Origin: Actinomycetota bacterium
GTDB taxonomy: Bacteria > Actinomycetota > Actinomycetes > Actinomycetales > Dermatophilaceae
Direction of reading: 5' to 3'
Length of the DNA: 64,000 nt
Assembly: GCA_020160805.1 (NCBI GenBank)
Contig: JAIUPO010000003.1
Coordinates: 124,001 to 188,000 of the forward strand
Positions 8,684 through 16,971 of this stretch are shown here, piece by piece. Position 1 is the stretch's first letter; each line of letters opens with the position of its first letter. Made by a program: the position numbers and the translations under genes. The notes under the pieces were generated by a model, which was given only the letters and a program-made list of their open reading frames with translations, searched no databases and was not told the DNA's origin.

Positions 8684-8958
8684 GCAGGACGGTGATTGCT
8701 ACAAAAGGACGACAGGCCCTACGTCGAGAGACCATTCTCGGAGTATAGGGCTCAGCCCCTGTCCGTCAAGACCCAATACCTGGTTGGAAGCGTGCCAATC
8801 CGGCTCCTCGTACGTGAAGGTCGAGTGAGCACGACGCGCCGACGGGTTGGTCGAGCGTGGGTGGGGTCGAGGTCCGCGAGGACCGGAAGACTCTGACACC
8901 CTGCTGATCGAGGATCTCGACGATGCGCGAGCCCACCGTGTGCTGCCTGGGCCTTGAC

Positions 8959-9991
8959 GGGTTCTTCCCAAAGCAGAGTGGGTCCGGGGTGGGCGCGTCG
9001 GTCCTGGGTTGGTGTCGAGGTCTTCCGATGATGGGAGTTCCGACACTGCCCACTGGGAAGACCTCCCCCAGAGGGGGGACCCCCAGACATGCTGACGGTA
9101 CCTTCGCTGCACCCGATTTGACGACGTTCTGCCGGTTGGACGGCCTTGGTTTAGTGGTGACCGGGCAGCGGGTGGAGCCGGATCGTGCGGTGCTGGCCTG
9201 CCGGGTGGTCGACGATGAACAGTGCTGTCGCCGCTGCGGCTGCCAGGGCCGTGCTCATCGACCTCACCCCGATCCGCGACGGCACCGGCTGAGCCCGGCT
9301 GCTGGACATGGTCGACGGACGCTCCAAGGCCGCGTTCAAGACCGGGCTCACCCAACGTCCCCAGGCGTGGCGCGACCGAGTGGAAGTGGTCGCGATGGAC
9401 GGGTTCACCGGGTTCAAGACCGCCGCCGCCGAAGATCTCCCGACGGCGGTCGCGGTGATGGACCCGCTTCCACGTCGTCCGACTCGGCGGCGACGCCCTC
9501 GACCGGTGCCGCCGCCGCGTGCAACAAGAACGACACGGCCACCGCGGTCTCGCCGGCGACCGCTCTACCGGGCTCGCCCCCGACCGGCAACGCGAACGCC
9601 TGATCCGGCTGTTCACCGACGACCAGCATGTCGAGGTCGAAGCCACCTGGGGGTCTGTCAACGGATGATAATCGCCTACCGCGAGCCCGACCGAGCCCGC
9701 GGCCAAGGACGCGATGACCGCCCTGATCGACAGCCTGCGCGAGGGTGTCCCCAAAGCCCTGGTTGAGCTGCAGCGGCTCGGGCGGACCTTGACCAAGCGA
9801 GCCGCCGACATCCTCGCGTTCTTCGACCGGCCCGGCACCAGCAAGGGCCCGAGCGAGGCGATCAACGGCCGCCTGGAACACCTGCGCGGCTCAGCTCTCG
9901 GCTTCCGCAACCTCACCGACTACATCGCCCGATCACTCCTCGAGACCGGCGGCTTCAGACCCCTACTCCACTCTCGATTGGGATGAGCCCC
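8959..9991 (+). mobile_element. degenerate ISL3-family insertion sequence
   Basis: The ends carry imperfect terminal inverted repeats. The left end at 8959-8982 begins GGGTTCTTCCCAAAGCAG, and the right end at 9968-9991, on the reverse strand, begins GGGGCTCATCCCAATCGAG. The inner AGAGTGG is shared. At about 1.03 kb the copy is shorter than full members as I recall them (about 1.3-1.5 kb), consistent with an internal deletion in the transposase gene. It interrupts the start of the cysteine-rich gene to its right. Confidence 0.75.
9106..9986 (+). pseudogene. ISL3-family transposase, internally deleted with several frameshifts
   Basis: Three frames must be joined. An N-terminal zinc-ribbon part (CRLDGLGLVVTGQRVEPDR, then CCRRCGCQG) is followed directly, after loss of the HTH region, by VLIDLTPIRDGTG with a stop where the family continues. 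LLDMVDGRSKAAFKTGL to VAMDGFTGFKTAAAEDLP carries the DDE domain; another shift gives the YQRMIIAYREPDR part. The last frame gives RPGTSKGPSEAINGRLEHL and the C-terminus GFRNLTDYIARSLLETGGF. It is certainly inactive. Confidence 0.85.
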
Positions 9992-10522
9992 TTTGATGGC
10001 GTTCGACCCGGCGTTGCGCGGCGCCTGTCAGCAGGCCGCTCAGACCTGGTTGCCGCTGACCCGTCGCTGCGGCTGGTTCGCGGCTGGTACCACGACCCGC
10101 AGTGGGGCGCGCAAGCCCACTGGTGGGCGGCAGGCCCGGACGGTACGATCCACGACCCGACCACCGCACAGTTCCCGATCGGCGGTATCGCTGCGTGCTA
10201 TCAGGAGTTCGACGGTTGGGGGTTCTGCTACGAGTGCGGGCACGACGTCCACGAGGATGACGCCTACGGCGCGATATGCGGGTCGGACCTGGTGTGTTCC
10301 GGCTACTGCTACGGCCACCCCGGCCGTTTCGACATGACCGGCATTGACTGGGTGATCGCCTCGGGTCAGCACGATTCCACGCCGACGAACCCGCGGGCGG
10401 CTCCTCTGGCTAGAGCCGAAAATGCTCGACTGGCTCGAGCAGTCCGGACTGGACATCTGCCCGCGGTGCGGGGCCCGGGTCCGCAGTGTCCGCCAGCACG
10501 CAGGGCGCCGGCACCCCGATAA
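9983..10522 (+). CDS. cysteine-rich hypothetical protein, 5' end disturbed by the ISL3 element
   Basis: A 179-codon frame starting inside the IS right end, so the native N-terminus is probably lost; convincing sequence starts near AADPSLRLVRGWYHDPQWG. The core WWAAGPDGTIHDPTTAQFP, then CYECGHDVHEDDAYGAICGS and CSGYCYGHPG holds six cysteines and two histidines that could bind zinc. Similar HD-P-WG...HWW...DPT proteins occur in actinophages and mobile elements, from memory. The last 40 residues are low-complexity and may be non-native. No function is assigned. Confidence 0.5.
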   Translation: MSPFDGVRPGVARRLSAGRSDLVAADPSLRLVRGWYHDPQWGAQAHWWAAGPDGTIHDPTTAQFPIGGIAACYQEFDGWGFCYECGHDVHEDDAYGAICGSDLVCSGYCYGHPGRFDMTGIDWVIASGQHDSTPTNPRAAPLARAENARLARAVRTGHLPAVRGPGPQCPPARRAPAPR

Positions 10523-10704
10523 CTCAGACGACCGTGCGAGCCCATGACGCCAGATGAGCGCGGATGCGCCCGCGCAGCCGAAGGTTTTCCTTGCCTAAAT
10601 CCGTGCCTACCGACAGCGAGTTGTCGACGTGCACCCGTGTTCAAGAACTACGTTCTGAGCGGCAAAGCGTGCCGTTCGACCTGTATGGCTCAGTGAAGTG
10701 CGTA

Positions 10705-10751
10705 ACTCACAATCCGTCGGTCGTCGGTTCAAGCCCGACACGCCCTACCCA
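10705..10751 (+). repeat. attR: direct repeat copy 2 of the tRNA 3' half
   Basis: This matches 6311-6357 over 47 bp with one mismatch. The tRNA 5' half is not restored upstream; only a GGCTCAGT-like scrap is seen at 10687-10694. The surrounding 10523-11047 stretch (525 bp) contains no gene: the left part is element DNA and the 296 bp to the right are the leader of the DUF3145 gene, with no clear promoter or terminator. Confidence 0.9.
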
Positions 10752-11047
10752 CCTGACCTGCTCCGGGACCCGGGAACACCGTTTCCGGGCCGCACGCACT
10801 GCACCCGTCCCTGCACCCATTCGCACCGGATATGGGACGACTGTCTGCAGCACGTGGCCACACTCGGCGTGTCGCCCCACCCCGGGGGGTGACGCGTGGT
10901 GAGATGGCGCCTGCCGAGGCTGTGGGCGACTCCATCTGGTGCTCCCACGGTCTATGAGGCACAATGTGACGGCACGAGATCACTGTGACCCGTGGTGCGC
11001 ATGTTGGCGTTGGGGAAGACGTCCACCGCACACCAGGAGGTTCAGGG

Positions 11048-11563
11048 ATGTCGTACGCACCTATGCGTGGTGCCACGCGCGGGGTCGTGTTCATCCACTC
11101 GACCCCTGCTGCGCTGTGCCCACATCTGACCTGGGCGCTCGAAAGCGTGCTCGGGGGCAGAGTCGTGCTCGATTGGATCGAGCAGCAGGCCGCCCACGGG
11201 CTCAAGCGCGCCGAAATTTCTTGGACCGGCATGCCCGGCACCGGTGCCAAGATCACCAGCGCCCTGAAGGCCTTCACCGGCATCCGCTTCGAGGTCACCG
11301 AGGAGCCGAGCCCCGGCATCAATGGTTCGCGCTGGTCCTACACGCCATCCCTCGGCCTGCACCACGCGTGGATGGCGCCCAATGGCGATGTCATGGTCAA
11401 TGAGGAGCGACTCAAGGAGGTCATCCTCTATGCGCAGGGTAGCAACGAGGCCGTGACCGACATGCTCGAGGAGCTACTCGGCGCCGCCTGGGACGAGGAG
11501 CTAGAGATCTTCCGGTATGCCGGCGAGGGCGCCCCGGTGCGCTGGCTGCACAAGGTCGGCTGA
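11048..11563 (+). CDS. DUF3145 domain protein
   Basis: A 171-residue soluble protein of the actinobacterial DUF3145 family (from MSYAPMRGATRGVVFIHSTP through GLKRAEISWTGMPGTGAKIT to the C-terminal RYAGEGAPVRWLHKVG). Function is unknown; the gene commonly lies beside the fab cluster. Start is the ATG at 11048 after AGGAGG; an upstream GTG frame is not needed. The last 76 bp of the gene, including the stop, recur diverged at 14019-14096 on the other side of the MMPL cassette. A hairpin terminator follows. Confidence 0.9.
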   Translation: MSYAPMRGATRGVVFIHSTPAALCPHLTWALESVLGGRVVLDWIEQQAAHGLKRAEISWTGMPGTGAKITSALKAFTGIRFEVTEEPSPGINGSRWSYTPSLGLHHAWMAPNGDVMVNEERLKEVILYAQGSNEAVTDMLEELLGAAWDEELEIFRYAGEGAPVRWLHKVG

Positions 11564-11573
11564 CACGAGACCC

Positions 11574-11595
11574 TCGACCCCGCCGGCGGGGTCGA
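11574..11595. terminator. bidirectional hairpin between DUF3145 and MMPL genes
   Basis: TCGACCCCGCC (11574-11584) and GGCGGGGTCGA (11585-11595) form a perfect 22-bp palindrome between two convergent genes. It has no T-tract on either side, so it would act as a hairpin barrier for both transcripts. Confidence 0.6.
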
Positions 11596-11616
11596 TAGCT
11601 CAGGTGCCGCGGGCGG

Positions 11617-13755
11617 TCACTCGCGGATGGCGAACCGATGCACCACGCCGCGCAACGGGCGGGGCACCCACCAGTTGCCGTCCCCCAGCAGGCGCATCGT
11701 GGCCGGCACCAGGATCGAGCGCACCAGGGTGGCGTCGATGGCGATTGCCACGACCATGCCGACGCCGATGAGCTTGATGAAGGTGACCCCGGATGTGGAA
11801 AAGGCGCCGATGACGACGATGAGCAGGACGGCCGCCCAGGTGATGATGGACGCGGAGTTCTGCAGCCCGCGGGCCACCGCGGCGGTGTTGTCGTGGGTGC
11901 GCTCGTACTCCTCGCGGATGCGCGACAAGATCAGCACCTCGTAGTCCATCGATAGGCCGAAAGCGATGGCGAGCATGAGAATCGGCTGAGTGGCCTCGAC
12001 GGTGCCCGTCGACGTGAACGCGAGCTGGTCGGCGAGGTGACCTTCCTGGAAGATCCACACGACGGCGCCCAGCGTGGCGGTCAGGGTCGCGATATTCATC
12101 AAGACCGCCTTGATGGGCAACACCACGGACTGGAAGGCCAGCAGGAGCAGCACGAACATCGAGCCGACCATGATGAGCACGAGATAGGGCAGCGTGTGGG
12201 CCAGGCTGCTCAGCAGGTCCATGAGGGTCGCCGTGGGTCCGCTCACCATCCGGGTCGCCCCGGAGGGCACGGGCAGGTCACGGATGGCCGAGACGATCTC
12301 GCGCGATGTCATCGCGAGGGGATCGCCCGCGTAGGTCACGTCGAAGTCGGACACCGAGCCGGAGGTGCGCAGGTCGCCGACATCGGTCACGCCTTGCACC
12401 TGCTCGACCTGACGACGGAAGGCCTGCGCCGCCTGGGCGGAACCCCGAATGACGACGGACGCCGGCGGTTCGGCAGCCGTGTCGAAGTTGGCCGAGAGGA
12501 AGTCGGCCGCGTCCCGGCTCGGCGACTGCGGCGGCAGCGCCCTCTCGTCGATCCCCCCGAACTCCAGGTGCCGCACGGGGGAGGCGATGACGGCCAGCAG
12601 GGCCAGGACGCCGAGGATCCACACGACCGGGCGCGCCATCACGGTGGTGGCCAGCCGGTGATAGAAGCCCTCTCGCGCAACCCCGCGCCGGCCCTGGGGC
12701 CTGGGGTCGACACGGCGGCCCAGGATGGCCAGCATCGCTGGGGTGGCCAGGAGGGACCCCACGGCGGCGGTGATGACCGCGGCGATCCCGCCGAGCCCCA
12801 TCGAGCGCAGGAACGATTGGGGGAAGAGCAGGAGCCCCAGAAGCGCCAGCGTCACCGTGATGCCCGACACGACCACCGTGCGGCCGGCGGTGCGCAGCAT
12901 GGTGGCACTCGCGTCCGGTGGCGAGAGGCCCTTGCGCCGTTCCTCCCGGTATCGCGAGACGAGAATGAGGCCGTAGTCGATCGCCAGACCCAGGCCGAGC
13001 AGGGTCACGATGTTGATCGCGAAGACGGAGACATCGGTCACCATCAGGATCAAGCGCACCAGCACGAACGACGCGAGGATCGCGAAGCCGCCCACGAGCA
13101 TCGGGATGAGCGCGGCGAAGACATTGCGGAAATAGAGCGTCAGCAGCAGCAGGACGAGGGGAAGGGAGATGAGCTCAGCCCGCTCGATGTCGGCGCCCAC
13201 CCGATCGGAGATGTCGAGGTTGACCGCTGCGCCCCCACCGGTGCGCACGGTCATTCCGGGGACGGTGAGCGTCGGCCGCAGCTTCTTGAACTGCGCCTCG
13301 CGGGCGTCGTCGTCGCCGCCCGTCAGCTGCAGGACTGCATACGACGAGCGCTGGTCGTGGCTGACGAACGCCGGGGCCTTCGTGTCGTAGTAGCCGACGG
13401 ACTTCGCGACGAGGTCGCGCGGCAAACCGGACAAGCTGCGGCGTACGGCCGCCGACACGGCCGGGTCGTCGACGGTCTTGTCCGGGCTGGTGTAGATCAA
13501 GATGACGTCGGCATCGGACCGCCCGAAGGTCGCGTCCTGAAGTTCCTTGGCCCGCACGCTCTCGCTCGTGGGGTCGGTGAAGGCGGCGCCGGAGAGCTTG
13601 TCGAAGGCGCCGGTGCCCCACACGCCGCCGAACACCATCACAGCGACCACGCCGGCGATCACCCACCACCGCCGCGCGCGCGTCCCGGCCGCGAACCGTC
13701 CGGGCCGAACTGACGACGCTCCGGCGGGGCTCTGGTCCTCATATAGGTCGGTCAT
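11617..13755 (-). CDS. MMPL family (RND superfamily) transporter
   Basis: A 712-residue inner-membrane protein of the MMPL/RND superfamily, which exports lipids or hydrophobic compounds using the proton gradient. A first helix (WWVIAGVVAVMVFGGVW, residues about 30-46) is followed by an extracellular loop, a block of about five helices (about 190-370), a second large loop and a second helix block (about 510-690). The repeated topology and the helix-4/10-type signatures (GLGLAIDYGLILVSRYREE and AIAFGLSMDYEVLILSRIREE) are characteristic. The ATG overlaps the stop of the upstream MBL fragment (ATGA), indicating an operon. The gene contains no GTATGCC heptamer, unlike most genes here, consistent with later acquisition. 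Confidence 0.93.
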   Translation of the reverse strand: MTDLYEDQSPAGASSVRPGRFAAGTRARRWWVIAGVVAVMVFGGVWGTGAFDKLSGAAFTDPTSESVRAKELQDATFGRSDADVILIYTSPDKTVDDPAVSAAVRRSLSGLPRDLVAKSVGYYDTKAPAFVSHDQRSSYAVLQLTGGDDDAREAQFKKLRPTLTVPGMTVRTGGGAAVNLDISDRVGADIERAELISLPLVLLLLTLYFRNVFAALIPMLVGGFAILASFVLVRLILMVTDVSVFAINIVTLLGLGLAIDYGLILVSRYREERRKGLSPPDASATMLRTAGRTVVVSGITVTLALLGLLLFPQSFLRSMGLGGIAAVITAAVGSLLATPAMLAILGRRVDPRPQGRRGVAREGFYHRLATTVMARPVVWILGVLALLAVIASPVRHLEFGGIDERALPPQSPSRDAADFLSANFDTAAEPPASVVIRGSAQAAQAFRRQVEQVQGVTDVGDLRTSGSVSDFDVTYAGDPLAMTSREIVSAIRDLPVPSGATRMVSGPTATLMDLLSSLAHTLPYLVLIMVGSMFVLLLLAFQSVVLPIKAVLMNIATLTATLGAVVWIFQEGHLADQLAFTSTGTVEATQPILMLAIAFGLSMDYEVLILSRIREEYERTHDNTAAVARGLQNSASIITWAAVLLIVVIGAFSTSGVTFIKLIGVGMVVAIAIDATLVRSILVPATMRLLGDGNWWVPRPLRGVVHRFAIRE

Positions 13756-14018
13756 GTCAACCCCTTGTCGGTCGTCGATTTCTCGGCGGCATCACGGTCC
13801 ACTGCCCGCCAGCGCCGCACGCCGGTACCGTTATCGTCCCAGGTCACGAGCCCCGCGGCCGCCAGATGGCGCAGATAGGCGACGGTCTCGGTCATCGCCA
13901 AGCGGGTGGCCCCGAGGTCGAGATCCTGGCCACCGCGCAACCACAACCGGGTCATCACGTCGTATGCCGTGCTCGGTCCGTCCTCGAGGAGATCGCGGAT
14001 GCGTCCCAGCTTGCGCGC
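13752..14018 (-). pseudogene. C-terminal remnant of an MBL-fold hydrolase (winged-helix tail)
   Basis: From about 14018 to 13752 the frame reads ARKLGRIRDLLEDGPSTAYD, then LALTETV-like AMTETVAYLRHLAAAGLVTW and GVRRWRAVD. That is the winged-helix C-terminal domain found on LACTB2-type metallo-beta-lactamase-fold hydrolases. The MBL domain itself is absent: the frame upstream runs into antisense of a DUF3145-derived tail. So about 88 codons remain of a protein normally near 280. Its stop overlaps the MMPL start, showing the original operon order MBL hydrolase then MMPL. The family is assigned from remembered pattern. Confidence 0.7.
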
Positions 14019-14096
14019 GCCTGGGACGACGAGCTCGAAATCTTTCGGTATGCCGGCGAGGGCGCCCCCGTGCGCTGGCTGCACAAGGTGGGCTGA
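14019..14096 (+). repeat. second, diverged copy of the DUF3145 gene 3' tail
   Basis: This stretch encodes WDDELEIFRYAGEGAPVRWL plus HKVG and a stop, matching the last 24 codons of the DUF3145 gene (11488-11563) with one amino-acid change and several silent changes (for example CTC GAA ATC TTT against CTA GAG ATC TTC). Similarity begins abruptly at GCCTGGGACGA and ends at the stop codon. The silent differences suggest it came from another strain's DUF3145 gene and not from a recent local duplication. Confidence 0.85.
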
Positions 14097-14247
14097 CCGC
14101 ATACAGCTAGACACCGTCGGGGCGCGCTTCTCGCGGCGGAGCGCTGAAATCGCCGACGAGCGCTGCAATAGCTATGCCCCGCTGCGAAGTCAGCGCTCCG
14201 CGGCGACGACAGCGCTCCGCGGCGAGGCCTCGTGACGGCGCCGGGCG

Positions 14248-15495
14248 TCAGTAGTTCTTGATGGCCAAGGCGACATTGTGGCCGCCGAAGCCGAAGGAGT
14301 TGTTCAGCGCGACGATATCGCCGGCGGGCAGGTCGCGGGGGGTGTCGCGGACGACGTCGAGGTTGACCTCGGGGTCGAGGTTCTCGATATTGATGGTCGG
14401 CGGGGCGACGCGGTGGTGCACCGACAAAACGGTGAGCACGCCCTCGAGCGCCCCGGCCGCACCGAGCAGGTGGCCGGTCATCGACTTGGTGGCGCTGACC
14501 GCCATCCCGTCGGCCGCGTCGCCGAAGGCCCGGCGGATCGCATTGGCCTCGGCCACGTCGCCGACGGGGGTGGAGGTGGCGTGCGCGTTGACATGGCAGA
14601 CATCGGACGGCGACACGCCCGCCCGCTCCAGCGCCTCGATCATCGCGCGGGAGGCGCCCGCGCCCTCGGGCTCGGGAGCGGCGATGTGGTGGGAGTCGGC
14701 GCTCATCCCGAGGCCGGCGAACTCGGCATAGATCCGCGCGCCGCGGGCCCGAGCAGACTCCTCCGACTCCAAGACCATGACAGCAGCGCCCTCACCCATG
14801 ACGAAACCGTCGCGGTCCACGTCATACGGCCGGGACGCGTGCGCCGGGTCGTCATTGCGCTTCGAGAGGGCCTGCATCGCGGCGAAACCTGCGAAACACA
14901 GCGGGTGCATCGCGCCCTCAGTGCCGCCGGCGACGACGATATCGGCGCGGCCGGAGCGGATCATCTCCGCGGCCAGGCCCATGGATTCGGCGCCGGAGGC
15001 GCAGGCCGACACGGCCGTATGCGCGCCCGCCCGCGCGCCGAGGTCGAGCGAGACATTGCCGGACGCGGAGTTCGGCATGAGCATCGGGACCGCCAGCGGG
15101 AAGACCCGGCGCGGGCCCTTCTCGCGCAGGTTGTCCCACTGATCCAGCAGCGTCCAGACACCGCCGATGCCGGTGCCGATCACGCAGCCCAGACGCAACG
15201 GGTCGACATCGGGAGCGCCCGCGTCCTGCCAGGCCTCGCGGCTGGCGATCATCGCGTACTGCGCATTCGGGTCGAGGCGGCGCACTTCGACCTTGGTCAG
15301 TACCTGGTCGGCCGGGACGGCCAGGCGACCACCGAAGGTCACCGGCAGCTCGTACTTCGCCACCCAGTCCTCTTCCAGCGTGCGAATACCGCTGCGGCCC
15401 GCGAGGATCGCCTCCCACGTGGACGGCACATCGCCACCGACGGGTGTGGTCACACCGAGACCGGTGACGACGACCTTGACATCTCGTGAGCTCAT
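14248..15495 (-). CDS. fabF: beta-ketoacyl-ACP synthase II
   Basis: FabF (415 residues) condenses malonyl-ACP with the growing acyl-ACP in type II fatty acid synthesis. The catalytic triad and supporting Lys are present: C165 in AVSACASGAESMG, H305 in HVNAHATSTPVGD, K337 and H342 in SATKSMTGHLLGAAGALEG. The start ATG follows GAAGGAGTCCCCC. It is the last gene of the fabD-fabH-acpP-fabF run on the minus strand, 122 bp after acpP. Length is standard. The 150 bp downstream hold only short AGCGCTCCGCGGCGA repeats. Confidence 0.97.
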   Translation of the reverse strand: MSSRDVKVVVTGLGVTTPVGGDVPSTWEAILAGRSGIRTLEEDWVAKYELPVTFGGRLAVPADQVLTKVEVRRLDPNAQYAMIASREAWQDAGAPDVDPLRLGCVIGTGIGGVWTLLDQWDNLREKGPRRVFPLAVPMLMPNSASGNVSLDLGARAGAHTAVSACASGAESMGLAAEMIRSGRADIVVAGGTEGAMHPLCFAGFAAMQALSKRNDDPAHASRPYDVDRDGFVMGEGAAVMVLESEESARARGARIYAEFAGLGMSADSHHIAAPEPEGAGASRAMIEALERAGVSPSDVCHVNAHATSTPVGDVAEANAIRRAFGDAADGMAVSATKSMTGHLLGAAGALEGVLTVLSVHHRVAPPTINIENLDPEVNLDVVRDTPRDLPAGDIVALNNSFGFGGHNVALAIKNY

Positions 15496-15617
15496 GGGGG
15501 ACTCCTTCGCTGGTGCGGGCTGGGGGTGCGTCGGGGTGGGCCGCGGGTATGCCGGGTGGCCCGGTCCGGCGGGCGCCGCACCTTTTCGGGGGCGCGGCGC
15601 CGCCGGCGGACGAGGGC

Positions 15618-15866
15618 TCAGCCCTGGGCGTTCTTGATGAACGTGACGGCATCGCCGACGGTGCTGAGGTTCTTGACCTCGTCGTCGGGGATGCGGACAC
15701 CGAAGGCCTCTTCGGCGTTGACGACGATCGTCATCATCGACAGCGAGTCGATGTCGAGGTCGTCAGTGAAGGACTTGTCCAGCTGGACGTCGGCGACGTC
15801 GACACCGGTCTCTTCGTTGACGATGTTCGCGAGACCCTCGAGGATCTCCTGCTCGGTCTGAGCCAT
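15618..15866 (-). CDS. acpP: acyl carrier protein
   Basis: An 82-residue acidic carrier protein. The phosphopantetheine attachment serine is S41 in the DIDSLSMM motif, and the flanking helices (TDDLDIDSLSMMTIVVNAEE, then FGVRIPDDEVKNLSTVGDAV) are typical. It holds acyl intermediates for FabD, FabH and FabF, which are encoded around it. AGGAGAGCACC precedes the ATG. The middle position between fabH and fabF is the usual actinobacterial order. Confidence 0.97.
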   Translation of the reverse strand: MAQTEQEILEGLANIVNEETGVDVADVQLDKSFTDDLDIDSLSMMTIVVNAEEAFGVRIPDDEVKNLSTVGDAVTFIKNAQG

Positions 15867-15935
15867 GGTGCTCTCCTTTTTCTCGGTGGAAGTTCGGCCC
15901 GATTGACCCGTGGACCACCCGGGAACTCTTGTGCC

Positions 15936-16958
15936 CTAAGGCAATTCGATGACCTGCGCGGCATACACCAGGCCGGCGCCGAAGCCGATCTGCAGGGCCA
16001 GGCCGCCGCTTGGGACGATGCCCTCGCGCAGCATGCGCTCGGTGGCTAGTGGGATGGAGGCGGCCGAGGTGTTGGCCGTCTCGTGGATGTCGCGGGCGAC
16101 GGGGATGTCCGCAGGCAATTTCAGCTGCTTGAGCATCGCGTCGATGATCCGCATATTCGCCTGGTGCGGGATGAAGGCGTCGAGGTCCTCGGGGCGCACG
16201 CCAGCGGCTTCGAGGGCACGGTGGGCGACGGGCGCCATACCCCACACTGCCCAGCGAAAGACCTTCTGGCCTTGCATCGTGAGCGCAGGAAATTCGCGGC
16301 CGTCCGGGTGCTCCCGGAACTCCATCCACGACTCGCGCTGCATGATCGCCTGCCATTCATCACCCTCGGACCCCCAGATCGTGGGGCCGATGCCCGGCCG
16401 GTCGCTGCGTCCGACGATTGCCGCTCCGGCGCCATCGCCGAAGATGAAGGCCGAGCCGCGGTCGCTGAAATCGGTCCAGTCCGAGAGCTTTTCGACGCCG
16501 ACGATCAGGACGTTATTGGCCGAGCCGCCCTTGACCAGGTCGGAGGCGATGCCGACGCCATAGCAGTAGCCGGCGCAGGCCGCGGAGATGTCGAAGGCCG
16601 CGCAGCGCAGCCCGAGGCGGTCCGCGAGGATCGGGGCCGCGGCCGGGGTTTGGTAGGGGTGAGTCACGGTGGCGACCAGCACGGTGTCGATCGCCGCGAG
16701 GTCGAGTCCGGAGTTCTCGATGGCCTGCCGGGCCGCGTGCTCGGCCATGTCGACGACGCTCTCGTCGGGGGCGGCATACCGTCGGCTCACGATCCCGGAG
16801 CGCTCCTGGATCCACTCATCGGAGGAGTCGATGGCCGCCACAAGCTCGCTGTTGTGCACGACGCGCTCGGGGCGGTAGCCGCCGACGCCGAGAATGCGCG
16901 AGCCCGGGGCACCGGTCGCGCCGGTGATGGTGCCGGTCCCCTTGGGTGAGACGGTCAC
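15936..16958 (-). CDS. fabH: beta-ketoacyl-ACP synthase III
   Basis: FabH (340 residues) starts fatty acid synthesis by condensing an acyl-CoA primer with malonyl-ACP. Catalytic residues are visible as C128 (ISAACAGYCYG), H265 (FIPHQANMR) and N296 (ETANTSAAS). I take the GTG at 16956-16958 (VTVSPKG), which follows GAAAGG and lies after the fabD stop; the longer frame would run back into fabD. The spacing to fabD is 13 bp, so the genes are in one operon. Confidence 0.95.
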   Translation of the reverse strand: MTVSPKGTGTITGATGAPGSRILGVGGYRPERVVHNSELVAAIDSSDEWIQERSGIVSRRYAAPDESVVDMAEHAARQAIENSGLDLAAIDTVLVATVTHPYQTPAAAPILADRLGLRCAAFDISAACAGYCYGVGIASDLVKGGSANNVLIVGVEKLSDWTDFSDRGSAFIFGDGAGAAIVGRSDRPGIGPTIWGSEGDEWQAIMQRESWMEFREHPDGREFPALTMQGQKVFRWAVWGMAPVAHRALEAAGVRPEDLDAFIPHQANMRIIDAMLKQLKLPADIPVARDIHETANTSAASIPLATERMLREGIVPSGGLALQIGFGAGLVYAAQVIELP

Positions 16959-16971
16959 GGGCGTCAACCTT

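Larger units (their letters stand above)
6354..10751. mobile_element. decayed integrative element inserted in the CAU tRNA gene
   Basis: A 4.4-kb segment bounded by the tRNA-derived direct repeats. From left to right it carries a small gene, a broken integrase, the 3' end of one ISL3-family IS, a lipoprotein gene, a degenerate second ISL3 element and a truncated cysteine-rich hypothetical gene. The lipoprotein part is visibly lower in GC, and the 7.1-11.5 kb stretch lacks the GTATGCC heptamer common in the rest of the window. No replication, conjugation or packaging genes remain. With both integrase ends damaged, the element should not excise by itself. Confidence 0.85.

Noticed and set aside
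8699..9916. 405-codon minus-strand frame across the ISL3 element
   Set aside because: It spans the IS end and the antisense of the transposase; no family pattern.
10707..10964. Minus-strand frame ending VGRVGLEPTTDGL
   Set aside because: This peptide is a well-known false translation of the antisense strand of tRNA 3' ends; it covers attR.
12037..13713. 558-codon plus-strand frame opposite MMPL
   Set aside because: Antisense of a clear MMPL transporter; low-complexity His/Gln/Asp sequence.
13866..14096. Plus-strand frame ending like DUF3145
   Set aside because: Only its last 24 codons derive from DUF3145; the rest is antisense to the MBL fragment.
13752..14168. Full 138-codon minus frame as a complete regulator gene
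   Set aside because: The first 50 codons are antisense of the duplicated DUF3145 tail and flank; only the winged-helix tail from 14018 has family character.
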